From positions 47,806 through 79,542 of the forward strand of contig DIWF01000030.1 of the NCBI GenBank assembly GCA_002422545.1: a stretch of 31,737 bases of DNA. The letters are read 5' to 3'. Below, one piece after another: positions 6,930 to 13,727 of this stretch. A program made the position numbers and the translations under genes. Under the pieces are notes generated by a model. It saw only the letters and a program-made list of their open reading frames with translations, was not told the origin of the DNA and searched no databases. The DNA comes from Firmicutes bacterium UBA6113. GTDB lineage: Bacteria; Bacillota; Clostridia; Tissierellales; Sedimentibacteraceae. How positions within the stretch are numbered: the first letter of the stretch is position 1; every line of letters starts with the position of its first letter.

Positions 6930-7814
6930 ATGAAAAGCATCAACAAAATTGCATTAATTTTAGCACTTCTAATGACATTAGTTTTTCCGACTGTAGCTTT
7001 TGGGGAAGATCTTGATGGTGAAACAAACAACACAACAGATGAAACTCAGGTAGGTTCTGAGGTAGATCAAGACGCAGACGGCGAAACTGATGAAGACCTG
7101 GAAGATGAAGTAGTTGAAGAAGGAAACGGTAAGGGCAAGGGAAACAGCAAAGCCTGGAAAGAGGCAAAAGCTGCTGTTGAGGTTGAAAAGGACGAGATTG
7201 AGGCACTGAAAGACGGAATTGAAGATGAAGTCGAAGAACTTGAGACAAGCCTTGAAGCAGCCGAAGCACTTGGGGACGAAGCAGCAATTGCAGAAATTAA
7301 GTTGCAGCTTGAAGCAAAAAAATTAGAAATGAACGAATATAAAGTTCAAATGAAGGCAAAAATACAAGAAATGCAGGAAATAGTGAGAAACAAATATACG
7401 CAAGAAGAGCTTGAAGCATTAAAGGAAGTTACTTTAAGTCTTGACAGTATAGAAAATGTTGATGTTATTCCTGTAGAAAATGTTTTGTTCAAAACCGGAA
7501 ATGCTAAATTTGATACACCTCCTGTAATTAAAGAAGGTAGAACATTGATTCCTGTGAGAGCGGTGTCAGAAGCCTTGGGAGCAACAGTAGAGTATGATGA
7601 TGTAGAAAAAATAGTCACCATTACAAAAGACGAAAAAATAATTATATTTTCTCTTGCTGAAGGAACAGTTACAGTAAATGATGAAACAGTTGAAATAGAC
7701 GTTCCAGCTGAAATAATGAATAACAGAACAATGGTTCCACTAAGATTTATTGCTGAACAATTAGAACTTTCAGTTGAATGGGACCAGGAAACTCAAACAA
7801 TCAATATTGATTAA
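6930..7814 (+). CDS. Secreted stalk-domain (copper amine oxidase N-like) protein with coiled coil
   Basis: A 294-aa exported protein. Residues 1-25 are a signal peptide ending ...VAFG. Residues 26-65 are acidic and D/E/T-rich. A short basic GNGKGKGNSK patch follows, then a charged coiled coil at about 70-165. At 180-294 lie two copies of the copper amine oxidase N-terminal-like fold (PF07833 type), marked by RTLIPVRAVSEALGA and RTMVPLRFIAEQLEL. Such domains are common in Clostridia surface proteins and may mediate cell-wall or matrix contact. No LPXTG motif or SLH domain is visible. The gene lies under a c-di-GMP riboswitch, so it is probably tied to the motile/sessile switch. AAAGGAG at 6911-6917 sets the start, with a rather long 12-nt spacer. 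Confidence 0.85.
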   Translation: MKSINKIALILALLMTLVFPTVAFGEDLDGETNNTTDETQVGSEVDQDADGETDEDLEDEVVEEGNGKGKGNSKAWKEAKAAVEVEKDEIEALKDGIEDEVEELETSLEAAEALGDEAAIAEIKLQLEAKKLEMNEYKVQMKAKIQEMQEIVRNKYTQEELEALKEVTLSLDSIENVDVIPVENVLFKTGNAKFDTPPVIKEGRTLIPVRAVSEALGATVEYDDVEKIVTITKDEKIIIFSLAEGTVTVNDETVEIDVPAEIMNNRTMVPLRFIAEQLELSVEWDQETQTINID

Positions 7815-7827
7815 TACTCCTCCTCTT

Positions 7828-7858
7828 AAAGGGCTGCTGCATCATGCAACAGTCCTTT
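7828..7858 (+). terminator. Stem-loop after the stalk-domain gene
   Basis: AAAGGGCTGCTGCAT / ATGCAACAGTCCTTT, a 15-bp stem with one G-T pair and one mismatch, 14 nt past the stop. The T run is short. Confidence 0.5.
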
Positions 7859-7874
7859 GCTTTGCAAATTATAA

Positions 7875-7908
7875 AAAAGGCACTGCTTCTAGTAAAGCGG
7901 TGCCTTTT
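7875..7908. terminator. Bidirectional terminator between converging genes
   Basis: AAAAGGCACTGCTT / AAGCGGTGCCTTTT with one G-T pair, A-rich on the left and T-rich on the right. It serves both the stalk-domain gene and the converging transporter. Confidence 0.8.
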
Positions 7909-7923
7909 GATTCATCTATCAGT

Positions 7924-8829
7924 TCAACTAGCGTCCCCGGGATTTTCCTTGCCAAAATTTTCAGACTGTGCAATAAGCATTCCTAAAAGCATCAAGGCAC
8001 AGCCCAAATAACCTCTTGTAGACATCCTTTCAGAAAGAAGGACTATTCCTCCTATGGCAGCAAACACTGACTCCATGCTAAGAGCGATGGCTGCATGTGA
8101 CGGTTTTGCATATTTTTGTCCCACTGCCTGCAGTGTGTACGCAACACCGGCTGACATGATGCCGCCGTATAGTATTGGCACAAGGGCTCCGGTAATTCCT
8201 GCAGCATTGACATCTTCAGTAGCGAATGCCGTAATGAGACTTAATACAGAACATGTAGCGAATTGAATGCTTGAAAGCTTGATTGCATCAACATTTTTAA
8301 CAAATCTGTCAATAAGAAGTATGTGGCATGCCCAGAACAAAGCTCCTACAATTTCCAAAAAATCTCCAAATTCAATTGTAAAGCTTTCATTGATGCTTAA
8401 AAAGTAAAGCCCGATAGCTGCAGTCAAAGCACCAATCCATGTCTTCATGTGAGTTTTTTGCTTGAATAATATTCCTATGATTGGTACAAGGACTATGTAA
8501 AGGCTTGTTATGAATCCTGCCTTGCCGGCTGTGGTGTAAATGAGTCCTATTTGCTGTAGAGAAGCTGCAATGAACAATACACTACCTGCTATGATTCCAG
8601 ATTTGATTGTTGTTTTTAAGTCTGCTTCTTCCTTTTGTTGTTCCTTGTTTTTCCTGTTGAAAAAATATATTACAGGCAGCAAAGATATGCTTCCCAAGGC
8701 AAATCTCACACCATTGAATGTAAAGGCGCCGACGTGCTGCATTCCCACTCTTTGCGCAACAAATGCAAATCCCCATATTGCTGCGGTCAGGAGCAGTATA
8801 AATACTGATTTCACTTCTTTTGTCTTCAT
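7924..8829 (-). CDS. EamA/DMT-superfamily transporter
   Basis: An integral membrane protein of 301 aa with about ten hydrophobic helices arranged as two EamA repeats. The first repeat begins SVFILLLTAAIWGFAFVAQ and the second is around FGDFLEIVGALFWACHILL, both typical drug/metabolite-transporter signatures. Substrates of this family are varied (amino acids, nucleosides, metabolites) and cannot be read here. The start is the ATG at 8827-8829, preceded on the minus strand by GGGAG seven bases away. The longer frame from 8859 has no ribosome site. It is a single gene, converging on the stalk-domain gene. Confidence 0.88.
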   Translation of the reverse strand: MKTKEVKSVFILLLTAAIWGFAFVAQRVGMQHVGAFTFNGVRFALGSISLLPVIYFFNRKNKEQQKEEADLKTTIKSGIIAGSVLFIAASLQQIGLIYTTAGKAGFITSLYIVLVPIIGILFKQKTHMKTWIGALTAAIGLYFLSINESFTIEFGDFLEIVGALFWACHILLIDRFVKNVDAIKLSSIQFATCSVLSLITAFATEDVNAAGITGALVPILYGGIMSAGVAYTLQAVGQKYAKPSHAAIALSMESVFAAIGGIVLLSERMSTRGYLGCALMLLGMLIAQSENFGKENPGDAS

Positions 8830-8914
8830 AAATATTCTCCCTGCTATATGATATATCAATTCTATATAAACATATTAACAGAAAGAGGATTAAAATACCA
8901 GCCTATTTTAACAT

Positions 8915-8936
8915 ATAAGGGGGTTCCCCCCCCTTA
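8915..8936. terminator. G/C-run hairpin at the end of the yvrJ-like gene
   Basis: TAAGGGGG-TTC-CCCCCCCTTA-type inverted repeat overlapping the stop codon of the small gene on the minus strand. The stem is strong but the T run is poor. Confidence 0.45.
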
Positions 8937-9077
8937 TTGCATGCTTTTAATGACCGTTGTAAGCTCATGAATGGATTCCGTAAGCTGTGACAGTCTGGAT
9001 TCTATGCGCACCAACAAATATGCTGTGACTGCAATGGGAAATCCGAAGTTACCGAGCAAAGTTATAAAATTTTCCAT
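8934..9077 (-). CDS. yvrJ: YvrJ family small membrane protein
   Basis: A 47-aa protein, not long enough for usual ORF cut-offs. It begins MENFITLLGNFGFPIAVTAY, continues LLVRIESRL, and has one hydrophobic helix at about 5-23 followed by an amphipathic tail. This is the YvrJ pattern (GNFGFPI..T.YLL.RIE). The ribosome site GGGAGGTG sits in the last codons of the sigma-factor gene, whose stop is only 4 bp upstream, so the two are translated together. In Bacillus subtilis yvrJ also lies beside the yvrI/sigO sigma-factor genes. Its function is unknown. The tight link suggests a membrane partner of this sigma factor (inference). Confidence 0.85.
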   Translation of the reverse strand: MENFITLLGNFGFPIAVTAYLLVRIESRLSQLTESIHELTTVIKSMQ

Positions 9078-9081
9078 TAAT

Positions 9082-9639
9082 TCACCTCCCGCACATTTGA
9101 ATCCTAAGCTTTGTTAATGCTTTTCTTTTCAGTGACGAGACGAGAGTATATTTGATTCCAAGATTCCTTGATATAGATTTCATGGACTGTCCAAGAAAGT
9201 AGTATAGATAAATAATCTCCTGTTCTTCAGAAGAAAGATTCTGTATGCTTTTCATAAGCTCATATTTTTCTTCTTGTTCTATTTCCTGTTCAACAAAGCT
9301 AAGTCCCGCTACAGTTTTATATTCATGAAAAGTTTCTTGTAAACTGTATTCATTTGTTGTAATGCGAGATTTTCTGTATTGATTTTTGTAGAAGTACTCA
9401 AGTTTTGTTTTAATATAATGAAGGTAATGGACATTTCTTTTGCTGTCAAAAGTTTTAAGCGACATTAAAATTACAATATACCCTTCCTGAGCCAGGTCTT
9501 CGGCTTCAGTATCCCATACATTCCAATATTTGTATATATTTTTATAAATGAGAGGACGGAGTCTTTTAAGAAGAATTTCCTGAAAATTTTTGTCCCCTTT
9601 TAGAGACTGCTGAATAATATGATTAATATCAGAATCCAT
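9082..9639 (-). CDS. Sigma-70 family RNA polymerase sigma factor (alternative)
   Basis: A 185-aa alternative sigma factor. Region 2 is at about 20-95, with WDTEAEDLAQEGYIVILMSL resembling the core-binding and -10 helices. Region 4 is at about 130-183, with LSSEEQEIIYLYYFLGQSMKSI then a helix-turn-helix (NLGIKYTLVSSLKRKAL). No region 3 or region 1.1 is evident, so it is ECF-like or SigH/YvrI-like in size. AAAGGAG precedes the ATG, and a good sigma-A promoter lies upstream. It is co-transcribed with a YvrJ-like small membrane protein and divergent from a ComK-like gene. What it transcribes is not shown here. Confidence 0.85.
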   Translation of the reverse strand: MDSDINHIIQQSLKGDKNFQEILLKRLRPLIYKNIYKYWNVWDTEAEDLAQEGYIVILMSLKTFDSKRNVHYLHYIKTKLEYFYKNQYRKSRITTNEYSLQETFHEYKTVAGLSFVEQEIEQEEKYELMKSIQNLSSEEQEIIYLYYFLGQSMKSISRNLGIKYTLVSSLKRKALTKLRIQMCGR

Positions 9640-9668
9640 ATTTCAGCTCCTTTCTGTGTTACATCTTA

Positions 9669-9697
9669 ATTATATATAAATGCTATTAGCGTGTAAA
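9669..9697 (-). promoter_or_regulatory. Sigma-A promoter of the sigma factor-yvrJ operon
   Basis: On the minus strand, -35 TTTACA (9692-9697) and -10 TATAAT (9669-9674) with an exact 17-bp spacer, 30 nt before the start codon. Confidence 0.75.
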
Positions 9698-9740
9698 AAC
9701 ATGTAAGGGGCTTAAATGGATGGTGAAATGATATGTTTTC

Positions 9741-9767
9741 TTGAAATTTACAATGTGTAAATTTCAA
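9741..9767. promoter_or_regulatory. 27-bp palindrome upstream of the comK-like gene
   Basis: TTGAAATTTACA and TGTAAATTTCAA are perfect 12-bp inverted arms around ATG. It lies between two divergent regulatory genes, 30 bp before the comK-like start. It has no T run, so an operator is more likely than a terminator. Confidence 0.6.
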
Positions 9768-9797
9768 TGAAAATCAAGTTTGAAGGAAATGTTTTTT

Positions 9798-10268
9798 ATG
9801 GAAAATCAAATGAAATTCAACGAAATTGAAGCAATGCTGCCCGTATATGTAAAGGATATAGGCAACTGTACGGAAATTGTCATAGCTGATGGTTCTTATG
9901 TGAAAAGTGCCGCAATCGAAACATGCATAAAAAATCTTGCAGATTATTATAATATAAGCTTGTATCACAACCGTGTGAATTACGGCGAAGAACTTGGCAT
10001 AACCAACAAGGTGCCAATCGTCATAAACGAGAATATGGTGTTCATATACGTCAACATTCGTGAACCCATGTTCAAACATGATGCTGCTTATGGATTTGTT
10101 GATCTGAATGCAATAAAACAGGTGTTTCAAAAAGAAGGCAGTGCAGCATTACTCATTAAGTCAGGTAGAATAATTCAAACGAGACAAAGCGTTAAAACAA
10201 TGAAAAGAAACATGCTTAACGCCAGACTTGCAAAGGAAATATACAGGGAAAAACACAAAATAAATTAA
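9798..10268 (+). CDS. ComK-like competence transcription factor (distant)
   Basis: A 156-aa soluble protein with no membrane segment. The central part, NKVPIVINENMVFIYVNIRE, then YGFVDLNAIKQV and LIKSGRIIQT, follows the order of segments in Bacillus ComK (PPIMVDPSNQIFLFPT..., W-I-x-x-H-V, F-SNGK). It ends with a basic helix rich in R and K. I judge it a distant ComK-family member by eye only. ComK switches on DNA-uptake genes in Bacillus, but clostridial relatives are poorly understood. The start is taken as ATG 9798, with GAAGGA at 9782-9787. Upstream TTG 9780 and ATG 9789 overlap or crowd that site. A 27-bp palindrome precedes it, and a sigma-factor gene is divergent. Confidence 0.55.
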   Translation: MENQMKFNEIEAMLPVYVKDIGNCTEIVIADGSYVKSAAIETCIKNLADYYNISLYHNRVNYGEELGITNKVPIVINENMVFIYVNIREPMFKHDAAYGFVDLNAIKQVFQKEGSAALLIKSGRIIQTRQSVKTMKRNMLNARLAKEIYREKHKIN

Positions 10269-10321
10269 GAGTTAAGAGATAAGATAAAAATTAAGAATGA
10301 AGAGTTAAGAATTAAGAATTA
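10266..10321. repeat. TTAAGAATTAAG-type low-complexity tract
   Basis: Repeated GAGTTAAGA / ATTAAGAAT heptamer-like units. The stop codon of the comK-like gene lies at its left end. Similar tracts occur at 17638-17652 and 29402-29434, each also just past a gene. Confidence 0.6.
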
Positions 10322-10325
10322 CAGG

Positions 10326-10353
10326 AAGGATTTTTGCTTTGCAAAAATCCTTT
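10326..10353. terminator. Rho-independent terminator after the comK-like gene
   Basis: AAGGATTTTTGC / GCAAAAATCCTT with loop TTT, a perfect 12-bp stem followed by TTGTTTATTT. Confidence 0.8.
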
Positions 10354-10384
10354 GTTTATTTATCAGTGCATAAAATCAAATTTT

Positions 10385-10413
10385 TCATAAAAATTAAAGT
10401 GTAATCATATAAT
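10385..10413 (+). promoter_or_regulatory. Candidate sigma-E promoter of the yabP operon
   Basis: TCATAAA at 10385-10391, a 14-bp spacer, then CATATAAT at 10406-10413. This fits the mother-cell sigma-E pattern (kmATATT-N14-CATACAnT) with few mismatches, and yabP is sigma-E controlled in Bacillus. A second TATAAT at 10418-10423 could serve sigma-A. Confidence 0.5.
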
Positions 10414-10440
10414 CTATTATAATGATACAGGGGGGAGTTT

Positions 10441-10713
10441 ATGGACGAGAAAACTACACAAAGCTTGTTGCTTGAAAATAAAGAATTGTTAAATGTTACT
10501 GGAGTTGATGGGGTTGACAACTTCAATGATGAAACTGTTGTTCTCATAACTACAAAGGGAAAGCTTACAATAAAGGGTCAGAAATTAAACATAAGCAAGC
10601 TTAATGTGGAAGAAGGAAAGCTTGTTGTAAAGGGAGTCATCAATTCACTTATATATTCCGATTATGAAGGCCAGAAAGAAAAAACAAGTTTGGTTAAAAA
10701 GCTGTTTAAGTAG
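10441..10713 (+). CDS. yabP: Sporulation protein YabP
   Basis: A 90-aa YabP/YqfC-type protein, a beta-rich domain in which GVDGVDNFNDETVVLITTKG and LTIKGQKLNISKLNVEEGKL are typical. YabP is made in the mother cell during sporulation, and YabP-type proteins are linked to cortex or coat assembly. A GGGGGGAG ribosome site precedes the ATG. It is the first gene of the yabP-yabQ-divIC run, which matches the Bacillus order, and yabQ starts 6 bp after its stop. A sigma-E-like promoter lies upstream. Confidence 0.92.
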   Translation: MDEKTTQSLLLENKELLNVTGVDGVDNFNDETVVLITTKGKLTIKGQKLNISKLNVEEGKLVVKGVINSLIYSDYEGQKEKTSLVKKLFK

Positions 10714-10719
10714 GTTCTT

Positions 10720-11283
10720 ATGGATTTCTTACCATACACTCAAGAATACATGCTTGTTGTGGCCATTATGGGTGGAATGCTTCTTGGCTTCATATGGGAC
10801 ATATACAGGCTTGTCAGGCATTATGTTAAAATGGGTGCGGTCGGAACTGCACTTGGTGACTTGTTATATTGGATTGTAAGCATTTATATAAGCGTGCAGC
10901 TTATTTTTTACTTAAGCTACGGAAATGTTAGAATGTTCATTTTGCTTGGATTTGTTCTCGGTGCACTGTTGTATTTTTATGGAATAAGCAATTATATTCT
11001 TAGTGCTTTTATTTTTGTTGTAGATCTTTTTATAAAAATAATAAGAAGAGTTTTGTTATTCATGATAAAACCAATTAGGATGCTTATTGGAAAGATTAAA
11101 GTTCTTATGGCACCACTCCGGGTAAAGTTGCAAAAAACGCGCAATAATGCAAAAAAAAGGTACAAATTTTACAAATTCAAAGCAAAAAAGATTTCCAAAA
11201 ATAGAAAACTGATGTATAATAAAAAGAAACAAAGAAAACGAAATAAAAGGCTAAAGAACAAAAGAAGAAAGGAGCAAGCATGA
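10720..11283 (+). CDS. yabQ: Spore cortex biosynthesis protein YabQ
   Basis: A 187-aa membrane protein. Four hydrophobic segments fill residues 8-115, with GFIWDIYRLVRHY in the first loop, a YabQ signature. The C-terminal third (120-187) is extremely basic (KKRYKFYKFKAKKISK...), longer and more charged than usual. YabQ is needed for spore cortex formation in Bacillus. Its stop TGA overlaps the divIC ATG (ATGA), so the two are translationally coupled. Confidence 0.92.
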   Translation: MDFLPYTQEYMLVVAIMGGMLLGFIWDIYRLVRHYVKMGAVGTALGDLLYWIVSIYISVQLIFYLSYGNVRMFILLGFVLGALLYFYGISNYILSAFIFVVDLFIKIIRRVLLFMIKPIRMLIGKIKVLMAPLRVKLQKTRNNAKKRYKFYKFKAKKISKNRKLMYNKKKQRKRNKRLKNKRRKEQA

Positions 11284-11735
11284 ACGAAGATCAAAAAATA
11301 GTAGAACTGAAGAAAAAAATAAATCATGACGATTTTAGAAGACAGGAAAGAGAAATCAAAGAACAAAAAAGACAGCAAAAGCTTGCTGCTCCGATAAAAA
11401 AGAAAAGAAAACTCAATGTGGTGAATCTATTGTTCACTGTGTTTTTAATGTACTTTGCATACACTGCATTTTCACAGTATCAGATGTTGAGTGATCTCAA
11501 CAAGGAAATTGATCAGAAAATGCTTGTTAAGGCGGAAGTTGAAAAGGAAGTTACGGAACTTAAAGAAGATGTTGCCAAGATGAGCGATGAAGAAGCATTG
11601 CTTGAACTGGTTGAAAAAATAGCCAGAGATCAATATAAGATGGTTAAGCCCAACGAAACAATTTACATAGACAAAAACAAAAATGACAACAAGCTTATTC
11701 GAGGAATAGGATTTGAAGAAGATTTGCAGGATTAA
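11280..11735 (+). CDS. divIC: Septum formation initiator DivIC/FtsB
   Basis: A 151-aa bitopic cell-division protein. A basic cytoplasmic N terminus (1-45) is followed by one transmembrane helix at about 47-63 (VVNLLFTVFLMYFAYTA), an extracytoplasmic coiled coil at 66-105, and a conserved LVEKIARDQYKMVKPNE region like that of DivIC/FtsB. It joins FtsL and DivIB/FtsQ in the divisome. The start overlaps the yabQ stop by 4 bases. In Bacillus the same order holds, with yabR between divIC and spoIIE. That gene is absent here. Confidence 0.9.
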   Translation: MNEDQKIVELKKKINHDDFRRQEREIKEQKRQQKLAAPIKKKRKLNVVNLLFTVFLMYFAYTAFSQYQMLSDLNKEIDQKMLVKAEVEKEVTELKEDVAKMSDEEALLELVEKIARDQYKMVKPNETIYIDKNKNDNKLIRGIGFEEDLQD

Positions 11736-11756
11736 TAATTTAAAACATTGCATATT

Positions 11757-11790
11757 TTGACAGTATTTTACAATCAGCTTCTGCTACTAT
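11757..11790 (+). promoter_or_regulatory. Candidate Spo0A-activated promoter of spoIIE
   Basis: TTGACA at 11757-11762 (within TTTTGACA, one mismatch from an 0A box TTCGACA) and TACTAT at 11785-11790 with a 22-bp gap. Bacillus spoIIE and spoIIG promoters have similarly long 21-22-bp spacers and need Spo0A~P. The agreement in both spacing and box is suggestive. Confidence 0.5.
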
Positions 11791-11817
11791 ATTAGTAACA
11801 ATGAAGGGGTGGAAGAA

Positions 11818-13404
11818 ATGATTGGAAAAGCTGACGATAAAAAATTCAATTTAAGTTTGTTGGAAAATATATTTAGCAATGAAATTAAACACATCAGGAA
11901 AAATTGGTTTTTATTTTTGGTGTGTTTTTTTGCTGCAAGACAAAATATTATTGATGAAATATTCCCGTTTGCAGTTGTTGCCTTAAGCGTGTATTCCTAC
12001 TTGAATGGCAGCTCAATTTTGATGCTGGGGACAACCATAGCCGCAATTTTAACAGTTAGATTTGATTTTACCTATACAATAATGCTTACAGCCATTTATG
12101 CATATTTTTACGGATTCAGAAATGAGGAGAAAAAATCTGTTGTTCTGGCAGCTTCTTATTCTGCTTCCGTTTTGTTTGTATCAAAGACCACAATACTAGT
12201 AGCAGAAGGATTTAACTGGAATGGTCTCATGCTCAACGCCTTTGAAACACTGTTTGTTTTCAGCTCCATTATACTCACGAATGAATTTGTGAGAGTTGCA
12301 GGAAAAATAAAAACAGGTTCGTTCAATACGAATTTTCACAGAAAAAGAACTAAAAAAACAGATGCCGGCAATATTGCTGACAGTGAGGAAAAGGATGCAG
12401 GAAATATTGTGTATCTGCACAGGGCAAGGGAAGAAGCAGCTTCTACATTAGAAGTGCAAGGCAAATCTGGTGCTGATCTATATTCCGGCACAAGAAAACA
12501 TATTGATATTTTTTCAGAAAAGGCTAAAACAAAAATAAAGGAGCAGCTCTTGTGGCAGTCAATAAGCGTAAAGTACTTTGAAGTGATTTCTTCAAACAAA
12601 AATACAATTGTATTAAGCCTTACTGTCAAAACGGAAAAATCGTCGGATGAGGCTGAAGCTGCAGTAGAACTTATAGTTAGAAACGTGTGCGGTGTGAAGT
12701 TAAAATGTACCGAAAAGGTTTTAGCCTCTCCCCATTACTATGTGCTCAAGTTTAAAAACATAAAGAGAATAAAAATAAGAACCTATAGCGCTTCTGCTAC
12801 AAAGGAAGGAAGCAGCGTCTCAGGGGACAGTTTTGCCTATGCAGGGAAAGCAGACAGGTATTACACAGTTCTTTGTGATGGAATCGGGTCCGGACATGAA
12901 GCCTTCATGGAGAGCACCGGAGCCGTTGATTTATTGTCGAAGTTTTTATACACTGATTTTTCCGAGGAACAAATTTTAAGAACATTAAATTCAATTTTGA
13001 TGCTTAAGCTCACAGATGAAAGGTTTGTTACATTCGACCTTAACATAATTGATTACGGAACTAAGGAAATCAGACTTTACAAGGCTGGTGCTGCTCCCAC
13101 ATATATCATAAGCAGGAATTCTGTGGACAAAATATCAGGCAAGAGCCTTCCACTGGGGATACTGGACAATTTTGAATACAGTTCTTTTAAGAGGGAAGTC
13201 AGAGCAGGAGATATAATTGTCATGGTTTCAGATGGCATAACAGATTCCATAGGAATGGATGAAAAGAAAAATCTGGACAAATATCTGGAACTCGTGGCAG
13301 GCAAGGATCCTCAGACCATTGCAAATTCCATATTAAGCTATGCTATAAGAGGGCAGGATACTGTATTCGACGACATGACGGTGCTGGTTACAAAAATAGG
13401 GTAA
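11818..13404 (+). CDS. spoIIE: SpoIIE-like PP2C serine phosphatase (short form)
   Basis: A 528-aa stage II sporulation phosphatase. The N terminus (30-160) has about five to six membrane helices. A linker runs from 160 to 320, then the PP2C domain from 330 to 528. The metal and catalytic aspartates appear in order: D337 (SGDSF), D354 (CDGIGSGHEA), D472 (SDGITD) and D518-D519 (FDDMTVL). SpoIIE dephosphorylates SpoIIAA to free forespore sigma-F. Bacillus SpoIIE is over 800 aa with ten helices, so about 300 residues are missing from the membrane and central parts. It sits in the usual place between divIC and tilS. The start is taken as ATG 11818, with AAGGGGTGG upstream. GTG 11809 lies inside that site. 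Confidence 0.85.
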   Translation: MIGKADDKKFNLSLLENIFSNEIKHIRKNWFLFLVCFFAARQNIIDEIFPFAVVALSVYSYLNGSSILMLGTTIAAILTVRFDFTYTIMLTAIYAYFYGFRNEEKKSVVLAASYSASVLFVSKTTILVAEGFNWNGLMLNAFETLFVFSSIILTNEFVRVAGKIKTGSFNTNFHRKRTKKTDAGNIADSEEKDAGNIVYLHRAREEAASTLEVQGKSGADLYSGTRKHIDIFSEKAKTKIKEQLLWQSISVKYFEVISSNKNTIVLSLTVKTEKSSDEAEAAVELIVRNVCGVKLKCTEKVLASPHYYVLKFKNIKRIKIRTYSASATKEGSSVSGDSFAYAGKADRYYTVLCDGIGSGHEAFMESTGAVDLLSKFLYTDFSEEQILRTLNSILMLKLTDERFVTFDLNIIDYGTKEIRLYKAGAAPTYIISRNSVDKISGKSLPLGILDNFEYSSFKREVRAGDIIVMVSDGITDSIGMDEKKNLDKYLELVAGKDPQTIANSILSYAIRGQDTVFDDMTVLVTKIG

Positions 13405-13470
13405 TAATAAAAAACAAAGAATGAAAGTCTGCTTTCATCAGACTATTGACAAACCTAATTTTCCACAAAT

Positions 13471-13497
13471 TGTAGGGGCGGATCTTGTATCCGCCCA
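13471..13497 (+). repeat. TGTAGGGG palindromic repeat, copy 3
   Basis: TGTAGGGG, arms GGGCGGAT / ATCCGCCC, loop CTTGT. Compared with copy 2, a G-C arm pair is replaced by A-T on both sides, a compensatory change. Confidence 0.8.
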
Positions 13498-13526
13498 TGT
13501 CATTAATTCAATAATTTTGTTATCTT

Positions 13527-13552
13527 CGGGAGGACAGTGGTCCTCCCCTACA
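13527..13552 (-). repeat. TGTAGGGG palindromic repeat, copy 4
   Basis: On the minus strand TGTAGGGG, arms GGGAGGAC / GTCCTCCC with a 4-nt loop. It is inverted relative to copy 3. Confidence 0.8.
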
Positions 13553-13689
13553 TTATTGAAATAACTTTGTCATAAACCTGAAAGTAAGCATGCTTTCATT
13601 CTTTTGATTTAAATTTAAATTTCAGGGTATATTGATTATTAAGCAAAATTTATTTTTTTACAAAAAATATTTTTAATTTCTTTATTTTA

Positions 13690-13698
13690 TGGTATAAT
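13690..13698 (+). promoter_or_regulatory. Extended -10 promoter of tilS-hpt
   Basis: TGGTATAAT is an extended -10 (TGnTATAAT). The -35 at 13670-13675 (TTTTTA) is poor, as extended -10 promoters allow. It ends 29 nt before the tilS start. Confidence 0.6.
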
Positions 13699-13727
13699 TT
13701 ATCCTATGCAAATAAAAGAGGAATAAT

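Larger units (their letters stand above)
13415..13607. repeat. Composite ~190-bp inverted-repeat element
   Basis: The left flank (CAAAGAATGAAAGTCTGCTTT...TGACAAA, 13415-13454) is an imperfect inverted copy of the right flank (13566-13607, which reads CAAAAGAATGAAAGCATGCTT...TGACAAAG on the minus strand). Each flank runs inward into a TGTAGGGG palindrome of opposite orientation. The whole therefore folds as one long hairpin with about 60-bp arms. It resembles a non-coding MITE, but target duplications were not found. Confidence 0.65.
13405..13727. other. 323-bp intergenic region filled by repeats, then the tilS promoter
   Basis: No gene is seen. Positions 13415-13607 form a composite inverted repeat containing two TGTAGGGG palindromes. 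Positions 13608-13680 are very AT-rich. The tilS promoter follows. Confidence 0.7.

Noticed and set aside
6940..7287. Minus-strand Leu/Pro/Gln-rich open frame
   Set aside because: It is a shadow of the acidic and coiled-coil region of the stalk-domain gene, with no start signal of its own.
7774..7986. Plus-strand 70-codon frame
   Set aside because: It crosses two terminators and the end of two real genes.
8830..8859. Upstream ATG of the DMT transporter at 8859
   Set aside because: It would place the GGGAG site inside the gene. The ATG at 8827-8829 fits the site.
13415..13607. Insertion sequence
   Set aside because: No transposase frame and no visible target duplication. It is non-coding and short, so at most MITE-like.
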